From positions 111,878-175,877 of the forward strand of contig JAHDEG010000007.1 in NCBI GenBank assembly GCA_020628935.1: a stretch of DNA of 64,000 nt. The letters are read 5' to 3'. This document shows positions 17,421-26,100 of the stretch, piece after piece. The DNA comes from Flavobacteriales bacterium (lineage in GTDB: Bacteria > Bacteroidota > Bacteroidia > Flavobacteriales_G > JALEGO01). The first letter of the stretch is position 1, and every line of letters starts with the position of its first letter. A program made the translations under genes and the position numbers. The notes under the pieces were generated by a model that ran no database searches, had not been told where the DNA came from, and worked only from the letters and a program-made list of their open reading frames with translations.

Positions 17421-17929
17421 TATCTATAAACCTTCACGCCCTTTTTCAGCCAAACACCCCAAACTTTATCGTAAGCATGAACGCGTTCGGTTTCTCCTTC
17501 TTCATTATAAACGGGTAAACCTTCATTTTTCCACTCAAAAATACCGCCATACAAATTAGACACATCTGTATAGCCCGAATTTCTTATTCCTTCAGCAATT
17601 TTCTCGCTTCTATATCCTACAGAACAATACACAATTACTTTTTTATCTTTTGGTACTACGTCAGTTACACGTTTAATATCAAAATTGTCATAACCAACCC
17701 AAACCGCATTTTTAATATGACTTACATTATACTCGCTTTTTTCTCGAGCATCGATATAAGCTATTGCGGTGGTATCTTGCATACGCTCAATTTGCATAAC
17801 ACTAACTTCATTTACTGTATGAGATAATAAAGTTTTCAGAGTCGCATTATAAGCCCCACTGCGAACCATTCGCTGAGAAAACGATTGATTAACAATAATA
17901 AATGTAAAAAAAAGAATAAGATATCTCAT
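17420..17929 (-). CDS. Exported rhodanese-like protein
   Basis: 169 residues with a signal peptide (about 1-18, ending NQSFSQ) and one rhodanese domain. The active-site loop is VIVYCSVGYRSEKIA with the catalytic Cys at about residue 101, preceded by YIDAREKSEYNVSHIKNAVWVG, cut here as DAREKSEYN. It may carry sulfane sulfur or sense redox state in the periplasm. It is 33 bp downstream of a glycosyltransferase gene and overlaps the sterol-desaturase gene by one base. The partner reaction is not evident. Confidence 0.88.
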   Translation of the reverse strand: MRYLILFFTFIIVNQSFSQRMVRSGAYNATLKTLLSHTVNEVSVMQIERMQDTTAIAYIDAREKSEYNVSHIKNAVWVGYDNFDIKRVTDVVPKDKKVIVYCSVGYRSEKIAEGIRNSGYTDVSNLYGGIFEWKNEGLPVYNEEGETERVHAYDKVWGVWLKKGVKVYR

Positions 17930-17962
17930 AATTTAATAATTACTAAACAAGCCAAAGGCTAT

Positions 17963-19117
17963 TTAAGTTTTTGCAGATAATTTTTCGAAAGTCAGTTTGC
18001 CAATATCGTGCCAAGAAAATGATTTTATCTTCTTTAAGCTGTTATTTTTTAAAGCATTTAAATCTGAAACTGATAACGTTATTATTTCATCCCTAATAAA
18101 AACAGCTAAATCAGTTATAGGTATTTCTAACAACCAACCGTTTTCTTTATCGACTAGCAATGAATTTGCACCAACATTTGTTGTGAAAACAGCCAATCCG
18201 TTTGCCATTGCCTCCATAATTACATTTGGCATACCTTCCGAAAAACTAGGCGCTAACAGTATATCGCAACTTTGGTATATTTTACTTATTTGCTCATAAT
18301 CAGACATACTGCCATGATAAACAATATGGTTACCATTTACCTGCTTATCAGCCGGTATAGGACCAACAAAATGAAACTCTAAACCTACCACATTTGGTCC
18401 AATTTTATAGAGTGCTTCATTAATTTCTTCTATACCTTTTCTTCGTTCATTCCTACCTACAAATAGTATCTTTATCACATCATCATTTCTCAATTTCACC
18501 TCCGAAACAACGTTGTCAGACTCAAAACCCGCTGGTATCTGAATCACTTTGTTTGAAGTAATCTTCAATGTATTTGTAAGTAATTCGTCAATTTTTCCTC
18601 CATACGAAAACACAAAATCAGCCTTGTTACAATTGTACAACACAGGTTTACGAAGCATTAAATGCTGTAATTTGGTTTTCCAACCATCGCTATACTGAAA
18701 CATTTCGTAGCCATGAAAGTTAACACCAATTTTAGCTGAAATAGTTCTTTTTTGAGAAAGTGTATACCAGCCAGAAAAACCTTTACAATAAATAAAATCA
18801 AAGTTGTTTATCTCAGACTTTAATAAAGTGTAAATAGCTTTAGAATACTCAAAAGATTCCATTAAGTAATGCCCAGGATATCCCATATGCTTAGGAAATT
18901 CTAAGCAGTATGATTTAACACTCACATCACTATTTTCTCCAAACAATTGCTTATTCAGTTCTGCCTCAGTTATTAATTGCTGACCTTTTGCTACGCAATG
19001 CACTAAAGTTACTTCTACACCATGCATAGGCAAAACCTTAGCCAAGTAATAGCTATGCTTTTGCATTCCTCCCATAACATATGGGTAAATACCATCGGTT
19101 AGTAAAAGTAGTTTCAT
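17963..19117 (-). CDS. GT4-type glycosyltransferase
   Basis: 384-residue GT-B fold enzyme. The N-terminal acceptor-binding half begins LLLTDGIYPYVMGGMQKHSY with the glycine-rich loop. The C-terminal donor-binding half has FVGRNERRKGIEEINEA and the E-x7-E motif in APSFSEGMPNVIMEAMANG. It would transfer a sugar from a nucleotide donor to a surface glycan at the cytoplasmic face of the membrane. It overlaps the upstream GT4 gene by 4 bp. Donor and acceptor are unknown. Confidence 0.9.
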   Translation of the reverse strand: MKLLLLTDGIYPYVMGGMQKHSYYLAKVLPMHGVEVTLVHCVAKGQQLITEAELNKQLFGENSDVSVKSYCLEFPKHMGYPGHYLMESFEYSKAIYTLLKSEINNFDFIYCKGFSGWYTLSQKRTISAKIGVNFHGYEMFQYSDGWKTKLQHLMLRKPVLYNCNKADFVFSYGGKIDELLTNTLKITSNKVIQIPAGFESDNVVSEVKLRNDDVIKILFVGRNERRKGIEEINEALYKIGPNVVGLEFHFVGPIPADKQVNGNHIVYHGSMSDYEQISKIYQSCDILLAPSFSEGMPNVIMEAMANGLAVFTTNVGANSLLVDKENGWLLEIPITDLAVFIRDEIITLSVSDLNALKNNSLKKIKSFSWHDIGKLTFEKLSAKT

Positions 19118-20313
19118 TTAATTGTATCTATAAGTATGGCGCACTTGCTTTCCCAAGTATGTTTTTCAATTAAAACGAGTCTTGCATTTTCTCCCAACTC
19201 ATTTGCAAGCTCCAAATTATTATGTAGACGAATAAACGCTTCATTAATTTCACGTGGAGTAGAATTTATTAACAAAGCCTCTTTTTCGTGCTTAAATGTT
19301 TCTGCAATGGGTTCGGTATTAGCTAACACCATTGCTTTGGCCTGCCTGGCGTATTCAAATATTTTAACGGGTGAACCATACCAATTTGATTTCACCATAA
19401 CAGTTACATCCATTAACTCTATTAATGAAGGTACATTTTCAGGTGCCACATTACCAGTAAATATAACTTGTTCATTAATACCTAAATCAATTGCTTTTTG
19501 CTTGTAATAATTTAATTGTTGACCATCGCCTACTACCAGTAATTTAACATCACTTTTATCCTCAGCAAATAATTTAAATCCTTCTAAAAGAGCACCAATT
19601 CCGTGCCAATTAAGTATTGATCCTACAAAACCAATAATTATATTGCCATTTAAACTATGTTTATTTTTAAAATCAGAAACATAGGGACCATTAATTGTCA
19701 CTCCTGTTTTTTCAACAGCATTAGAAACCACCAAACACTTGTTTGTATCCCTTAAAACCGGGTATTTCTTACTAAAATAGTTTTTTAATGCCGTAGAGAC
19801 CACCACTATTAAGTTTGATTTCTCAATCACGTAACGCTCATACTTTTCCGCTCGTTTGAGCAATAAAGACTTGCCCTGAAGCTCAATACGCTCTTCGGTA
19901 TACGGAGCATTAATTTCAGAAATATGTTTAATACCGTATTTTTTAGCAACCTTCACCCCAGAAACCTGCAAATAATTTATGCGGTCATAAATAAGATCAG
20001 GTTTTTCTTTAGCAACCAATTCATCAAGAGTAGCGGCATATTTACGGTCATCTAAAATTAATTTTAGGTCTTTAATAGTTTCCCACATTAATTTAGGCAT
20101 GAACTTTTTAAGTTTCGCCTTAAATGACTTTGGTTGTGATAAACCATCACTTGTAGTTACTTCAGAATACTCGCCTACCCCACCAGCTACACAAGGTATG
20201 ACCTCATGCCCTAATTCTCGCAAACCGTAAATTACACCTCGCATATGCCTACCATAACCAGTTGGTGCATTTAAAGCTAGTGCAGGGTGTGCCGAATAAA
20301 ATATTATTTTCAT
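19114..20313 (-). CDS. GT4-type glycosyltransferase
   Basis: 399-residue GT-B glycosyltransferase. The N-terminus IIFYSAHPALALNAPTGYG carries the Gly-rich acceptor loop. The C-terminal half has IIGFVGSILNWHGIGALLEG and VKSNWYGSPVKIFEYARQAK, a degenerate E-x7-E region with Ser/Pro in place of the first Glu position, common in this branch. It is the first gene of a four-gene minus-strand run (two GT4s, rhodanese, sterol-desaturase-like). Substrate unknown. Confidence 0.88.
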   Translation of the reverse strand: MKIIFYSAHPALALNAPTGYGRHMRGVIYGLRELGHEVIPCVAGGVGEYSEVTTSDGLSQPKSFKAKLKKFMPKLMWETIKDLKLILDDRKYAATLDELVAKEKPDLIYDRINYLQVSGVKVAKKYGIKHISEINAPYTEERIELQGKSLLLKRAEKYERYVIEKSNLIVVVSTALKNYFSKKYPVLRDTNKCLVVSNAVEKTGVTINGPYVSDFKNKHSLNGNIIIGFVGSILNWHGIGALLEGFKLFAEDKSDVKLLVVGDGQQLNYYKQKAIDLGINEQVIFTGNVAPENVPSLIELMDVTVMVKSNWYGSPVKIFEYARQAKAMVLANTEPIAETFKHEKEALLINSTPREINEAFIRLHNNLELANELGENARLVLIEKHTWESKCAILIDTIK

Positions 20314-20398
20314 AAATAGTTAAGCCAAAAACAACTATATTTCTTACCTCAAAGATGTAAATTTAACATGACTTTTTCCACAATCTGAAACCGTTAAA

Positions 20399-20752
20399 AT
20401 GCATATAGACCAAATACGAAATTACTGCCTGAGCTTAAAAGGCGTTACAGAACACCTTCCTTTTGGGCCAGATACGCTTACTTTTAAAGTAATGGATAAA
20501 ATGTTTTGCCTAGTTAATATCGAAAAAAACGAGTTTGTAAACCTAAAATGTGATCCTGAGGAAGCACAAGAGTTAAGAGAACAATATTCAGAAGTTCAAC
20601 CAGGTTACCACATGAGCAAAAAACATTGGAATAGCGTTTATTACAACCAAAGTTTATCGGACGAATTTATTATAGAACTCATCAACCATTCATACCAAAT
20701 TGTGGTATTAGGATTAACAAAAAAACTACAACAACAACTTAAAGAAATGTAA
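20399..20752 (+). CDS. MmcQ/YjbR family protein
   Basis: 117 residues matching the whole MmcQ/YjbR (CyaY-like fold) family. It begins IRNYCLSLKGVTEHLPFG and contains KMFCLVNI, VNLKCDPEEAQELRE and PGYHMSKKHWNSVYY. The family is often labelled DNA-binding, but no reaction is established. It stands alone on the plus strand between the glycosyltransferase operon and a structured intergenic repeat that begins 5 bp after its stop and may serve as its 3' end. Confidence 0.88.
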   Translation: MHIDQIRNYCLSLKGVTEHLPFGPDTLTFKVMDKMFCLVNIEKNEFVNLKCDPEEAQELREQYSEVQPGYHMSKKHWNSVYYNQSLSDEFIIELINHSYQIVVLGLTKKLQQQLKEM

Positions 20753-20757
20753 CTATT

Positions 20758-20912
20758 GGCGTATCCCTTTGGGGCGTGCTCTACGTTAAAGTTTAACTGT
20801 TTTAGCTTAATAAATGTAATCTATTAAACACGAGCTTCGCTTGTCGCTGTGTTTAATAAACATTTATAAAAGCCAAACCAATTAAAGCTACCACTACGAT
20901 CACTTACGCAGG
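20758..20912 (+). repeat. Structured intergenic repeat, family A, copy 1
   Basis: A ~155-bp hairpin element. It starts GGCGTA-CCC-TTT-GGGG-CGTGC and ends AAAGCTACCACTACG..CACTTACGCA, so its termini form a short GCGTA/TACGC inverted repeat. The core stem is ATAAATGT (20810-20817) with ACATTTAT (20860-20867), then ATTAAACAC (20823-20831) with GTGTTTAAT (20849-20857). The apex reads CGAGCTTC-GCT-TGTCGCT (20831-20848). A second copy with the same ends and apex but a different stem lies inverted at 35400-35560. No open frame is present. It may be a REP-like DNA repeat or a structured 3' RNA. Confidence 0.85.
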
Positions 20913-20924
20913 AAATGAAGTATT

Positions 20925-21425
20925 CTATGCCATATTAGTTAACCAACTGTCATAAATGAGTTGTTTCCAATTGTTATTATAATCGGCCAATGTGGAAACG
21001 GAGTTATTATAAATGAGTGTTTCTTGTGGGATATTTTTAGCTTTTAACTGGTTTATTAAATCGTGCATATTATACACTTCAATTATACCATTATTTTCTG
21101 TGGCAACCTGTAAACGATTTGTGAGCGACATAGAAAATGCTTGCTCTAAATGCTTAATTACCTTAACTGAAGCATCGATAGAACAGCCTGTTGCATTGTC
21201 TGCTGCTGCGTTAACACTTAATACTATAAAATGATTTTTAATGATCTGAAAAGCAGATTGCAAAGGAATACCGTGAGCTTGCCAATTGCTTGTAAATGAA
21301 ACTAATTGTTGCTTTGCATACGCCACTTGTTCAGTTGTTAGCTGACTTTCTGCTTGATAAACCCATACTTTTGAAGAGGGGCTAAATGATTCAAATGTGT
21401 TTTGCGTTGTTTTTTGAGCTATCAT
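20925..21425 (-). CDS. Conserved Bacteroidota protein, often mis-labelled 'ABC transporter ATPase'
   Basis: 166 residues. It matches a short Bacteroidota-specific family recognised by SKVWVYQAESQLTTEQ, FTSNWQAHGIPLQSAF and NATGCSIDASVKVIKHLEQ. There is no Walker A or signature motif, so the common ABC-ATPase name is not supported. It overlaps the Fe-S protein gene by 4 bp and ends the four-gene MCE/Fe-S operon, which suggests a role with that Fe-S module. Function unknown; the conserved GCSID Cys is the most likely functional residue. Confidence 0.82.
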   Translation of the reverse strand: MIAQKTTQNTFESFSPSSKVWVYQAESQLTTEQVAYAKQQLVSFTSNWQAHGIPLQSAFQIIKNHFIVLSVNAAADNATGCSIDASVKVIKHLEQAFSMSLTNRLQVATENNGIIEVYNMHDLINQLKAKNIPQETLIYNNSVSTLADYNNNWKQLIYDSWLTNMA

Positions 21426-22210
21426 TTTAAATCTGCTGCTTTAGCAACGAGTTCAGCCAAATCGTACACTTTTACTTTACTCTCTTTTTCGAAGTGTTTT
21501 ACACCATCAGTCATCATTGTATTGCAAAACGGGCAAGCTGCAGCAATAATATCTGGTTGAACTTCTAAAGCTTCTTCGGTTCGCTCAATATTTATTTCTT
21601 TGGCTCCTGGCTCTGCTTCTTTAAACATTTGTGCTCCGCCAGCTCCACAACATAAGCCATTAGCTCTAGAGCGTTTAAGCTCAACCATTTCACTATCCAG
21701 TTTTTCTATAAGCGCTCTTGGTGCTTCATAAATTCCGTTGCCTCTACCAAGGTAACAGGGATCGTGAAATGTGATTTTTTTACCTTTGAAACTTCCTCCT
21801 TCAATAGTTAAACGGCCGTCTTCTAAAATTTGCTGTAAAAACTGAGAATGATGCAATACTTCATATTTGCCTCCTAACTCAGGATATTCATTTTTTAACG
21901 TATTAAAGCAATGTGGACAGGTTGTTACAATTTTTTTTACATCGTACATATTCAATACCTGAATATTAGAGAACGCCTGCATTTGAAATAAAAACTCATT
22001 TCCCGCTCTTTTTGCAGGATCTCCTGTACATGATTCTTCCGTACCCAACACAGCATATTTAACCTCAGCTTTATCTAGTAACTGAGCAAATGCTTTTGTT
22101 ATCTTTTTCGCCCTATCATCAAAGCTTCCGGCACATCCTACCCAAAATAATATCTCAGGACTTTCGCCTTGAGCCTTCATTTCAGCTATTGTTTTTACAT
22201 TAACACTCAT
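21422..22210 (-). CDS. CCG-domain (HdrB-like) Fe-S protein
   Basis: 262-residue soluble protein with two Cys-rich CCG-type domains: CPHCFNTLKNEYPELGG with HDPCYLGRGNGIYEAPR, then NGLCCGAGGAQMF with ACPFCNTMMTDG. These are the cluster ligands of heterodisulfide-reductase subunit B and of GlpC/LutA-like proteins, so it should pass electrons to or from an organic or thiol substrate. It lies 24 bp after the gene for a membrane ferredoxin-like protein, which supplies the HdrC-like part. The physiological acceptor is unknown in this family. Confidence 0.88.
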   Translation of the reverse strand: MSVNVKTIAEMKAQGESPEILFWVGCAGSFDDRAKKITKAFAQLLDKAEVKYAVLGTEESCTGDPAKRAGNEFLFQMQAFSNIQVLNMYDVKKIVTTCPHCFNTLKNEYPELGGKYEVLHHSQFLQQILEDGRLTIEGGSFKGKKITFHDPCYLGRGNGIYEAPRALIEKLDSEMVELKRSRANGLCCGAGGAQMFKEAEPGAKEINIERTEEALEVQPDIIAAACPFCNTMMTDGVKHFEKESKVKVYDLAELVAKAADLK

Positions 22211-22234
22211 TATATATATTGTTTATGTACTTAA

Positions 22235-23560
22235 TTAATCTTCAGTAGCCCACTTTAATCGGTCTGACTGACTAAACTGCCATGGAGCTCCGTTGTTCTC
22301 AATGTTTGTGCTCATCATGTTTAGCTCTTGTGGAGCTGCAGATTCTTCTAATACTAAATATCTTCTTAAATCTATTATTATAGATAGTGGATCAATATTT
22401 ATTGGACAAGCTTCTGTACATGCATTACATGTTGTACATGCCCAAAGTTCTTCTTTACTAATGTAATCATGTACGAGACCTTTTCCATCATCAACAAAAA
22501 CACCTTTGTTAGCATCTATATTTTTACCTACCTCTTCTAATCTATCACGCGTATCCATCATAATAGATCTTGGCGATAATAGCTTTCCTGTTTTGTTAGC
22601 TGGGCATTCATCTGTACATCTACCACATTCTGTACAGGTGTATGCGTTCATTAGTTGTTTCCAATTTAAGTCTTGTACATCTTTTGCTCCAAATCGCTGG
22701 GGTTCAGCATTTGCATCTGGAGCTGGCACTGCATATGGATCTGCATTAGGATCCATCATTAACTCTACTTCCTTTTTAACTGATGCCATATTCGTTAAAG
22801 CACCTTTACTTTTTAAGTTTGAGAAATATGTATTAGGAAAAGCCATTACAATATGAAAGTGTTTGGAATAAGGGAGGTAATTTAAAAATGCCAGAATTCC
22901 CAGTATATGAAACCACCATGCACCTCGCTCAATCATAATTAAAGCACCTTCACTTAAGCCCGACATAAGTGGAGCTACCAACCAACTACTAATAGGGTAA
23001 GAACCTGCTTTTACGTAATGGTCTGCTCCCATGCCTTGTAAAAGATAATCGGCAGCGTTCATTTTTAAAAATGCCCCCATTAACAAAAGCTCAATAATTA
23101 GAATGTAGTTAGCATCAGATTTTGGCCAGGCAGTCATTTCTCTACCAAAAAATCGCTTAATTTTAAGTGTGTTTCTTCTAATAAGAAAAATCACACAGGC
23201 TACAAAAACTAAGAAGGCTAAAATTTCAAACGATCCTATTAAAAAATTATAAACAGGTCCTAAAAAAGCAAATACTCGATGTGTACCAAATAAACCATCA
23301 ATTATAATCTCTAATACTTCTATGTTTATGATTAAAAAACCAGCGTAAACGATAAAGTGTAGTACAGCTGGTATTGGCCTAGCCGACATTTTAGTTTGGC
23401 CAAAGGCAACTTTAAGCATGGTAACCATACGGTCTTTTGGTGTTCCTGTAAATATGAGATCTTTACCTAAAAGAATATTTCGTCTTATTTTGGAAATTGC
23501 TCTTCCAAAAAAATAGATCGCAACTCCTAATGCGATAGCAAATAGTATCTGACTTATCAT
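22235..23560 (-). CDS. Membrane-bound (4Fe-4S) ferredoxin-like oxidoreductase subunit
   Basis: 441 residues. The N-terminal ~250 form five or six membrane helices resembling a cytochrome b-type (NarI/HdrE-like) anchor. The C-terminal part has two four-Cys cluster motifs, CTECGRCTDECP and CTTCNACTEACP, separated by about 60 residues. It fits an HdrE-HdrC fusion that moves electrons between the quinone pool and the cytoplasm. It starts 9 bp after the MCE gene stop and precedes the CCG-domain subunit. Its membrane-intrinsic His ligands for haem cannot be assigned with certainty. Confidence 0.88.
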   Translation of the reverse strand: MISQILFAIALGVAIYFFGRAISKIRRNILLGKDLIFTGTPKDRMVTMLKVAFGQTKMSARPIPAVLHFIVYAGFLIINIEVLEIIIDGLFGTHRVFAFLGPVYNFLIGSFEILAFLVFVACVIFLIRRNTLKIKRFFGREMTAWPKSDANYILIIELLLMGAFLKMNAADYLLQGMGADHYVKAGSYPISSWLVAPLMSGLSEGALIMIERGAWWFHILGILAFLNYLPYSKHFHIVMAFPNTYFSNLKSKGALTNMASVKKEVELMMDPNADPYAVPAPDANAEPQRFGAKDVQDLNWKQLMNAYTCTECGRCTDECPANKTGKLLSPRSIMMDTRDRLEEVGKNIDANKGVFVDDGKGLVHDYISKEELWACTTCNACTEACPINIDPLSIIIDLRRYLVLEESAAPQELNMMSTNIENNGAPWQFSQSDRLKWATED

Positions 23561-23569
23561 ACTGTTGTA

Positions 23570-24547
23570 TTACTTCTTATTTTTATCTTTTTTATCCTTA
23601 CCCCCAAATAAAGAAAAGTGAACATATCTTTTCGGGTTGAGCCTCATATCTTCTAACAACAAATCTAGTTGAAGTGTTGCATCCTCTAAATTATCATATA
23701 GTGTATCGTTATTTAAAAGCTGCCCCAAACTTCCTTCACCACTATTTATTTTCTCTAACAACTCAGATACATCTGTCATTGCAGTATTTACTTTATTAAA
23801 CGTTCCCCCCAAGTCTACTGAAGCCAGAGTATCAGTTATTTGAGATGTATTTTGAATAATATTGGTTAATTCTTCATTACTGTTTTTAAGATTCCCTGAT
23901 ATTGATTGCATATCAGACATAACAACACCAATTTTTTTAGAGTTAGTTGTCATCATAACATCTGTAGTAAGTGCAATGTTTTCTAAAGATTGCATTGTAT
24001 TTGAAAACCGAGTTGTAACTGAGTTTCTGAAGTCTTCATCAAACACCCCTTGCACCATACCTAAGGCAGAATCGAATTGCATTATTAGACCTTCCACCTT
24101 ATTTTTTAGTGGCAAAACCTGTTGGTTAACTTCATCTTTAAGCGATGTTTCTATAGAACTTAAAATGGTATCACCAGGCATATAATAATCTTGCGCATCA
24201 AAATTCATTTGAAGATTAATTCCTTTTGTACCCAAAATATCGAAACTTACAATTTTAGCTGTACTGTTTTTAGGAATCATCATGTTTTCCTCGGTAATTA
24301 CAAACTCAACTATCAAAGAGCCATTTTTGGAAGGATGAAAACCTATACGCTCTACTTTACCAACAACAAAACCATTTACCAATACTCCGTTACTAGGCTG
24401 AAGGCCGTCTACGTTATCGTATACAGCATAGTAATTCATTTGCTTTGAAAAAATATTCGCACCTTTTAAGAAACGAATACCAACGTAGAGCAAAATAATT
24501 GCGAGGACTAAAAACAGCCCAATCATTAATTCTTTTGATTTCTTCAT
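23570..24547 (-). CDS. MlaD/MCE-family lipid-transport protein
   Basis: 325 residues: an N-terminal membrane anchor (about 7-25), one MCE domain (about 35-115; YYAVYDNVDGLQPSNGVLVN and GFVVGKVERIGF) and a long C-terminal helical region (about 150-300). MCE proteins form hexameric rings that carry phospholipid between the membranes. A usual partner permease and ATPase (MlaE/MlaF) is not in this window. A TAnnTTTG box lies 17 bp upstream. It leads a four-gene run with the two Fe-S proteins and the conserved 166-residue protein. Confidence 0.9.
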   Translation of the reverse strand: MKKSKELMIGLFLVLAIILLYVGIRFLKGANIFSKQMNYYAVYDNVDGLQPSNGVLVNGFVVGKVERIGFHPSKNGSLIVEFVITEENMMIPKNSTAKIVSFDILGTKGINLQMNFDAQDYYMPGDTILSSIETSLKDEVNQQVLPLKNKVEGLIMQFDSALGMVQGVFDEDFRNSVTTRFSNTMQSLENIALTTDVMMTTNSKKIGVVMSDMQSISGNLKNSNEELTNIIQNTSQITDTLASVDLGGTFNKVNTAMTDVSELLEKINSGEGSLGQLLNNDTLYDNLEDATLQLDLLLEDMRLNPKRYVHFSLFGGKDKKDKNKK

Positions 24548-24563
24548 AGGTTATATCCTATAT

Positions 24564-24571
24564 CAAATTTA
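24564..24571 (-). promoter_or_regulatory. -7 box (TAAATTTG) for the MCE/Fe-S operon
   Basis: Plus-strand CAAATTTA reads TAAATTTG on the minus strand, an exact TAnnTTTG match 17 bp before the MCE ATG at 24547. It separates the operon from the upstream amidase gene. No clear -33 TTG is visible. Confidence 0.45.
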
Positions 24572-24657
24572 CCATTCTAAAGCAGAATTGCGGACCATAT
24601 ATACTCTAAATATAATAAAATGTTGCATTTATTGTTGTTACTAACTGATAATCAACG

Positions 24658-26070
24658 CTAAATACCTAATAATTTACGGGCGTCTTGAATAGGAATACGC
24701 TTCCCATTTTTGAACGCAACGATAAATGCATCAGAAAATCCTTTTTTTCTTATACTAGTTAATAAATAATTTAACTCTCCGATAGTTGAACTTTCTCCTA
24801 CCGTATATTTATACATACCGTTTTCACTTTGGTACTGCCATACATTTGTTAACCCTGAAAAATTCGTAGCATTAATTTCAATTGGTTTAGAAGAAGATTT
24901 TATTTGTACACGAAACAAAACTTCATCATTGGGGCTAAACTTTACTTCCTCTTTAATAATTTCTTTTGCATTTTCTTTGACCACTTTTAATGTATCGCTT
25001 TTAGTAACAGATATGGTATCTATATTACTTTCTAGAACATCTGGGGTCTTATTATTTTCTGCGACTAACTCAGTTAATACTATATCAGGCAGGTTTTCTT
25101 CTTTAATAACCTCAATAATTGAATCTTTAATGACTACAGGTTTAATAACCTCTTTAACAATAGTAGTACTATCTGTTTTTATGTTGCTCTGTACAACCAC
25201 TTTAATTGTATCTTTTTTAGCTTTTACGGGTTCAGCAGCTGTTGAACTTTTGTTATTGCTAATTTTAATTTTACCGTCAAGCTTTTGTTTATACTTTTTA
25301 AACGCTGTGTAAATATCATTAGCTACCTGATCTTGGTTTTTAGGGTTCATAAGATACCTTTCTTCCTCCCTATTGGTTAAAAACCCGGTTTCAATTAAAA
25401 CACTTGGCATTGATGTTCTGTGCAATACCCAATAAGGCGCCTGCTTTACACCTCTGTTTCTTCGTTCGCGTTTTTTGAAACTCTCTTGAACATAGGCTGC
25501 CATAAGCAGACTGTTATTTAAATAAGCGCTCTGCATAAGCGTTAATGCGATTAGATCTTCGTCAGAATTAGGGTCAAAGCCATTATACTTCATTTTGTAA
25601 TCCTCCTCTAATAACATTACAGCATTTTCTCTTTTCGCTACTTCTAGGTTTTTATTTGATTTATCTAAACCCATAACATAGGTTTCTGTTCCATAAGCGG
25701 AGGCTGAAGCTGCATTAGCATGAATACATATAAATAAATCAGCTTTATTTTTATTCGCAATTACTGCACGCTCTTCGAGTTCTAAAAACACATCAGTAGT
25801 TCTTGTATAAATCACTTTAACATTAGGGTGATTTTCTTCGATGAGTTTACCCAACTTAAGCGAAATTGCCAATGCAACTGTTTTTTCATTTACATCTGCT
25901 CCATGACAGCCCGGATCATGACCTCCGTGACCTGCATCAATAACAATAGTCTTAATTCCATCTAACTGACTTGATGAAATTGTTTCCTGAGAAAACCCTT
26001 GTAAAAAAGTCAACATCATAAAGAGTGTTAAGCTTTTTTTTATTGCTTTATATAAAAATGTTTGATTCAA
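24658..26070 (-). CDS. N-acetylmuramoyl-L-alanine amidase (Amidase_3) with C-terminal SPOR-like domain
   Basis: 470 residues: a signal peptide (about 1-27, ending LQGFSQ), the Amidase_3 domain (about 38-258) and a low-complexity Lys/Thr/Val linker. The amidase has zinc ligands in DAGHGGHDPG and CIHANAA and the catalytic Glu in IETGFLTN. The C-terminal ~80 residues are SPOR-like (FRVQIKSSSKPIE; YKYTVGESSTIGELNYL). It cleaves the amide between MurNAc and the peptide, aiding cell separation. The start is TTG (26070). It is divergent from lptD with only 54 bp between them; both promoters overlap. Confidence 0.9.
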   Translation of the reverse strand: MNQTFLYKAIKKSLTLFMMLTFLQGFSQETISSSQLDGIKTIVIDAGHGGHDPGCHGADVNEKTVALAISLKLGKLIEENHPNVKVIYTRTTDVFLELEERAVIANKNKADLFICIHANAASASAYGTETYVMGLDKSNKNLEVAKRENAVMLLEEDYKMKYNGFDPNSDEDLIALTLMQSAYLNNSLLMAAYVQESFKKRERRNRGVKQAPYWVLHRTSMPSVLIETGFLTNREEERYLMNPKNQDQVANDIYTAFKKYKQKLDGKIKISNNKSSTAAEPVKAKKDTIKVVVQSNIKTDSTTIVKEVIKPVVIKDSIIEVIKEENLPDIVLTELVAENNKTPDVLESNIDTISVTKSDTLKVVKENAKEIIKEEVKFSPNDEVLFRVQIKSSSKPIEINATNFSGLTNVWQYQSENGMYKYTVGESSTIGELNYLLTSIRKKGFSDAFIVAFKNGKRIPIQDARKLLGI

Positions 26071-26088
26071 TAGTAATTATTAGCTTTG
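26061..26088 (+). promoter_or_regulatory. Promoter of lptD: TTTG-N16-TAGCTTTG
   Basis: TTTG at 26061-26064 and TAGCTTTG at 26081-26088 match the -33 and -7 elements, with 16 bp between them, slightly short. Transcription would start near 26095, 30 bp before the TTG start at 26125. The -33 TTTG lies in the first codons of the divergent amidase gene. Confidence 0.6.
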
Positions 26089-26100
26089 TGCGTTCTGAAA

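Noticed and set aside
20758-20912. Integron attC site
   Set aside because: No integrase gene and no RYYYAAC/GTTRRRY core sites. The conserved-end, variable-stem design fits a REP-like or RNA element better.
20925-21425. ABC transporter ATPase
   Set aside because: No Walker A, signature or Walker B motif. The label is inherited in databases and not supported by sequence.
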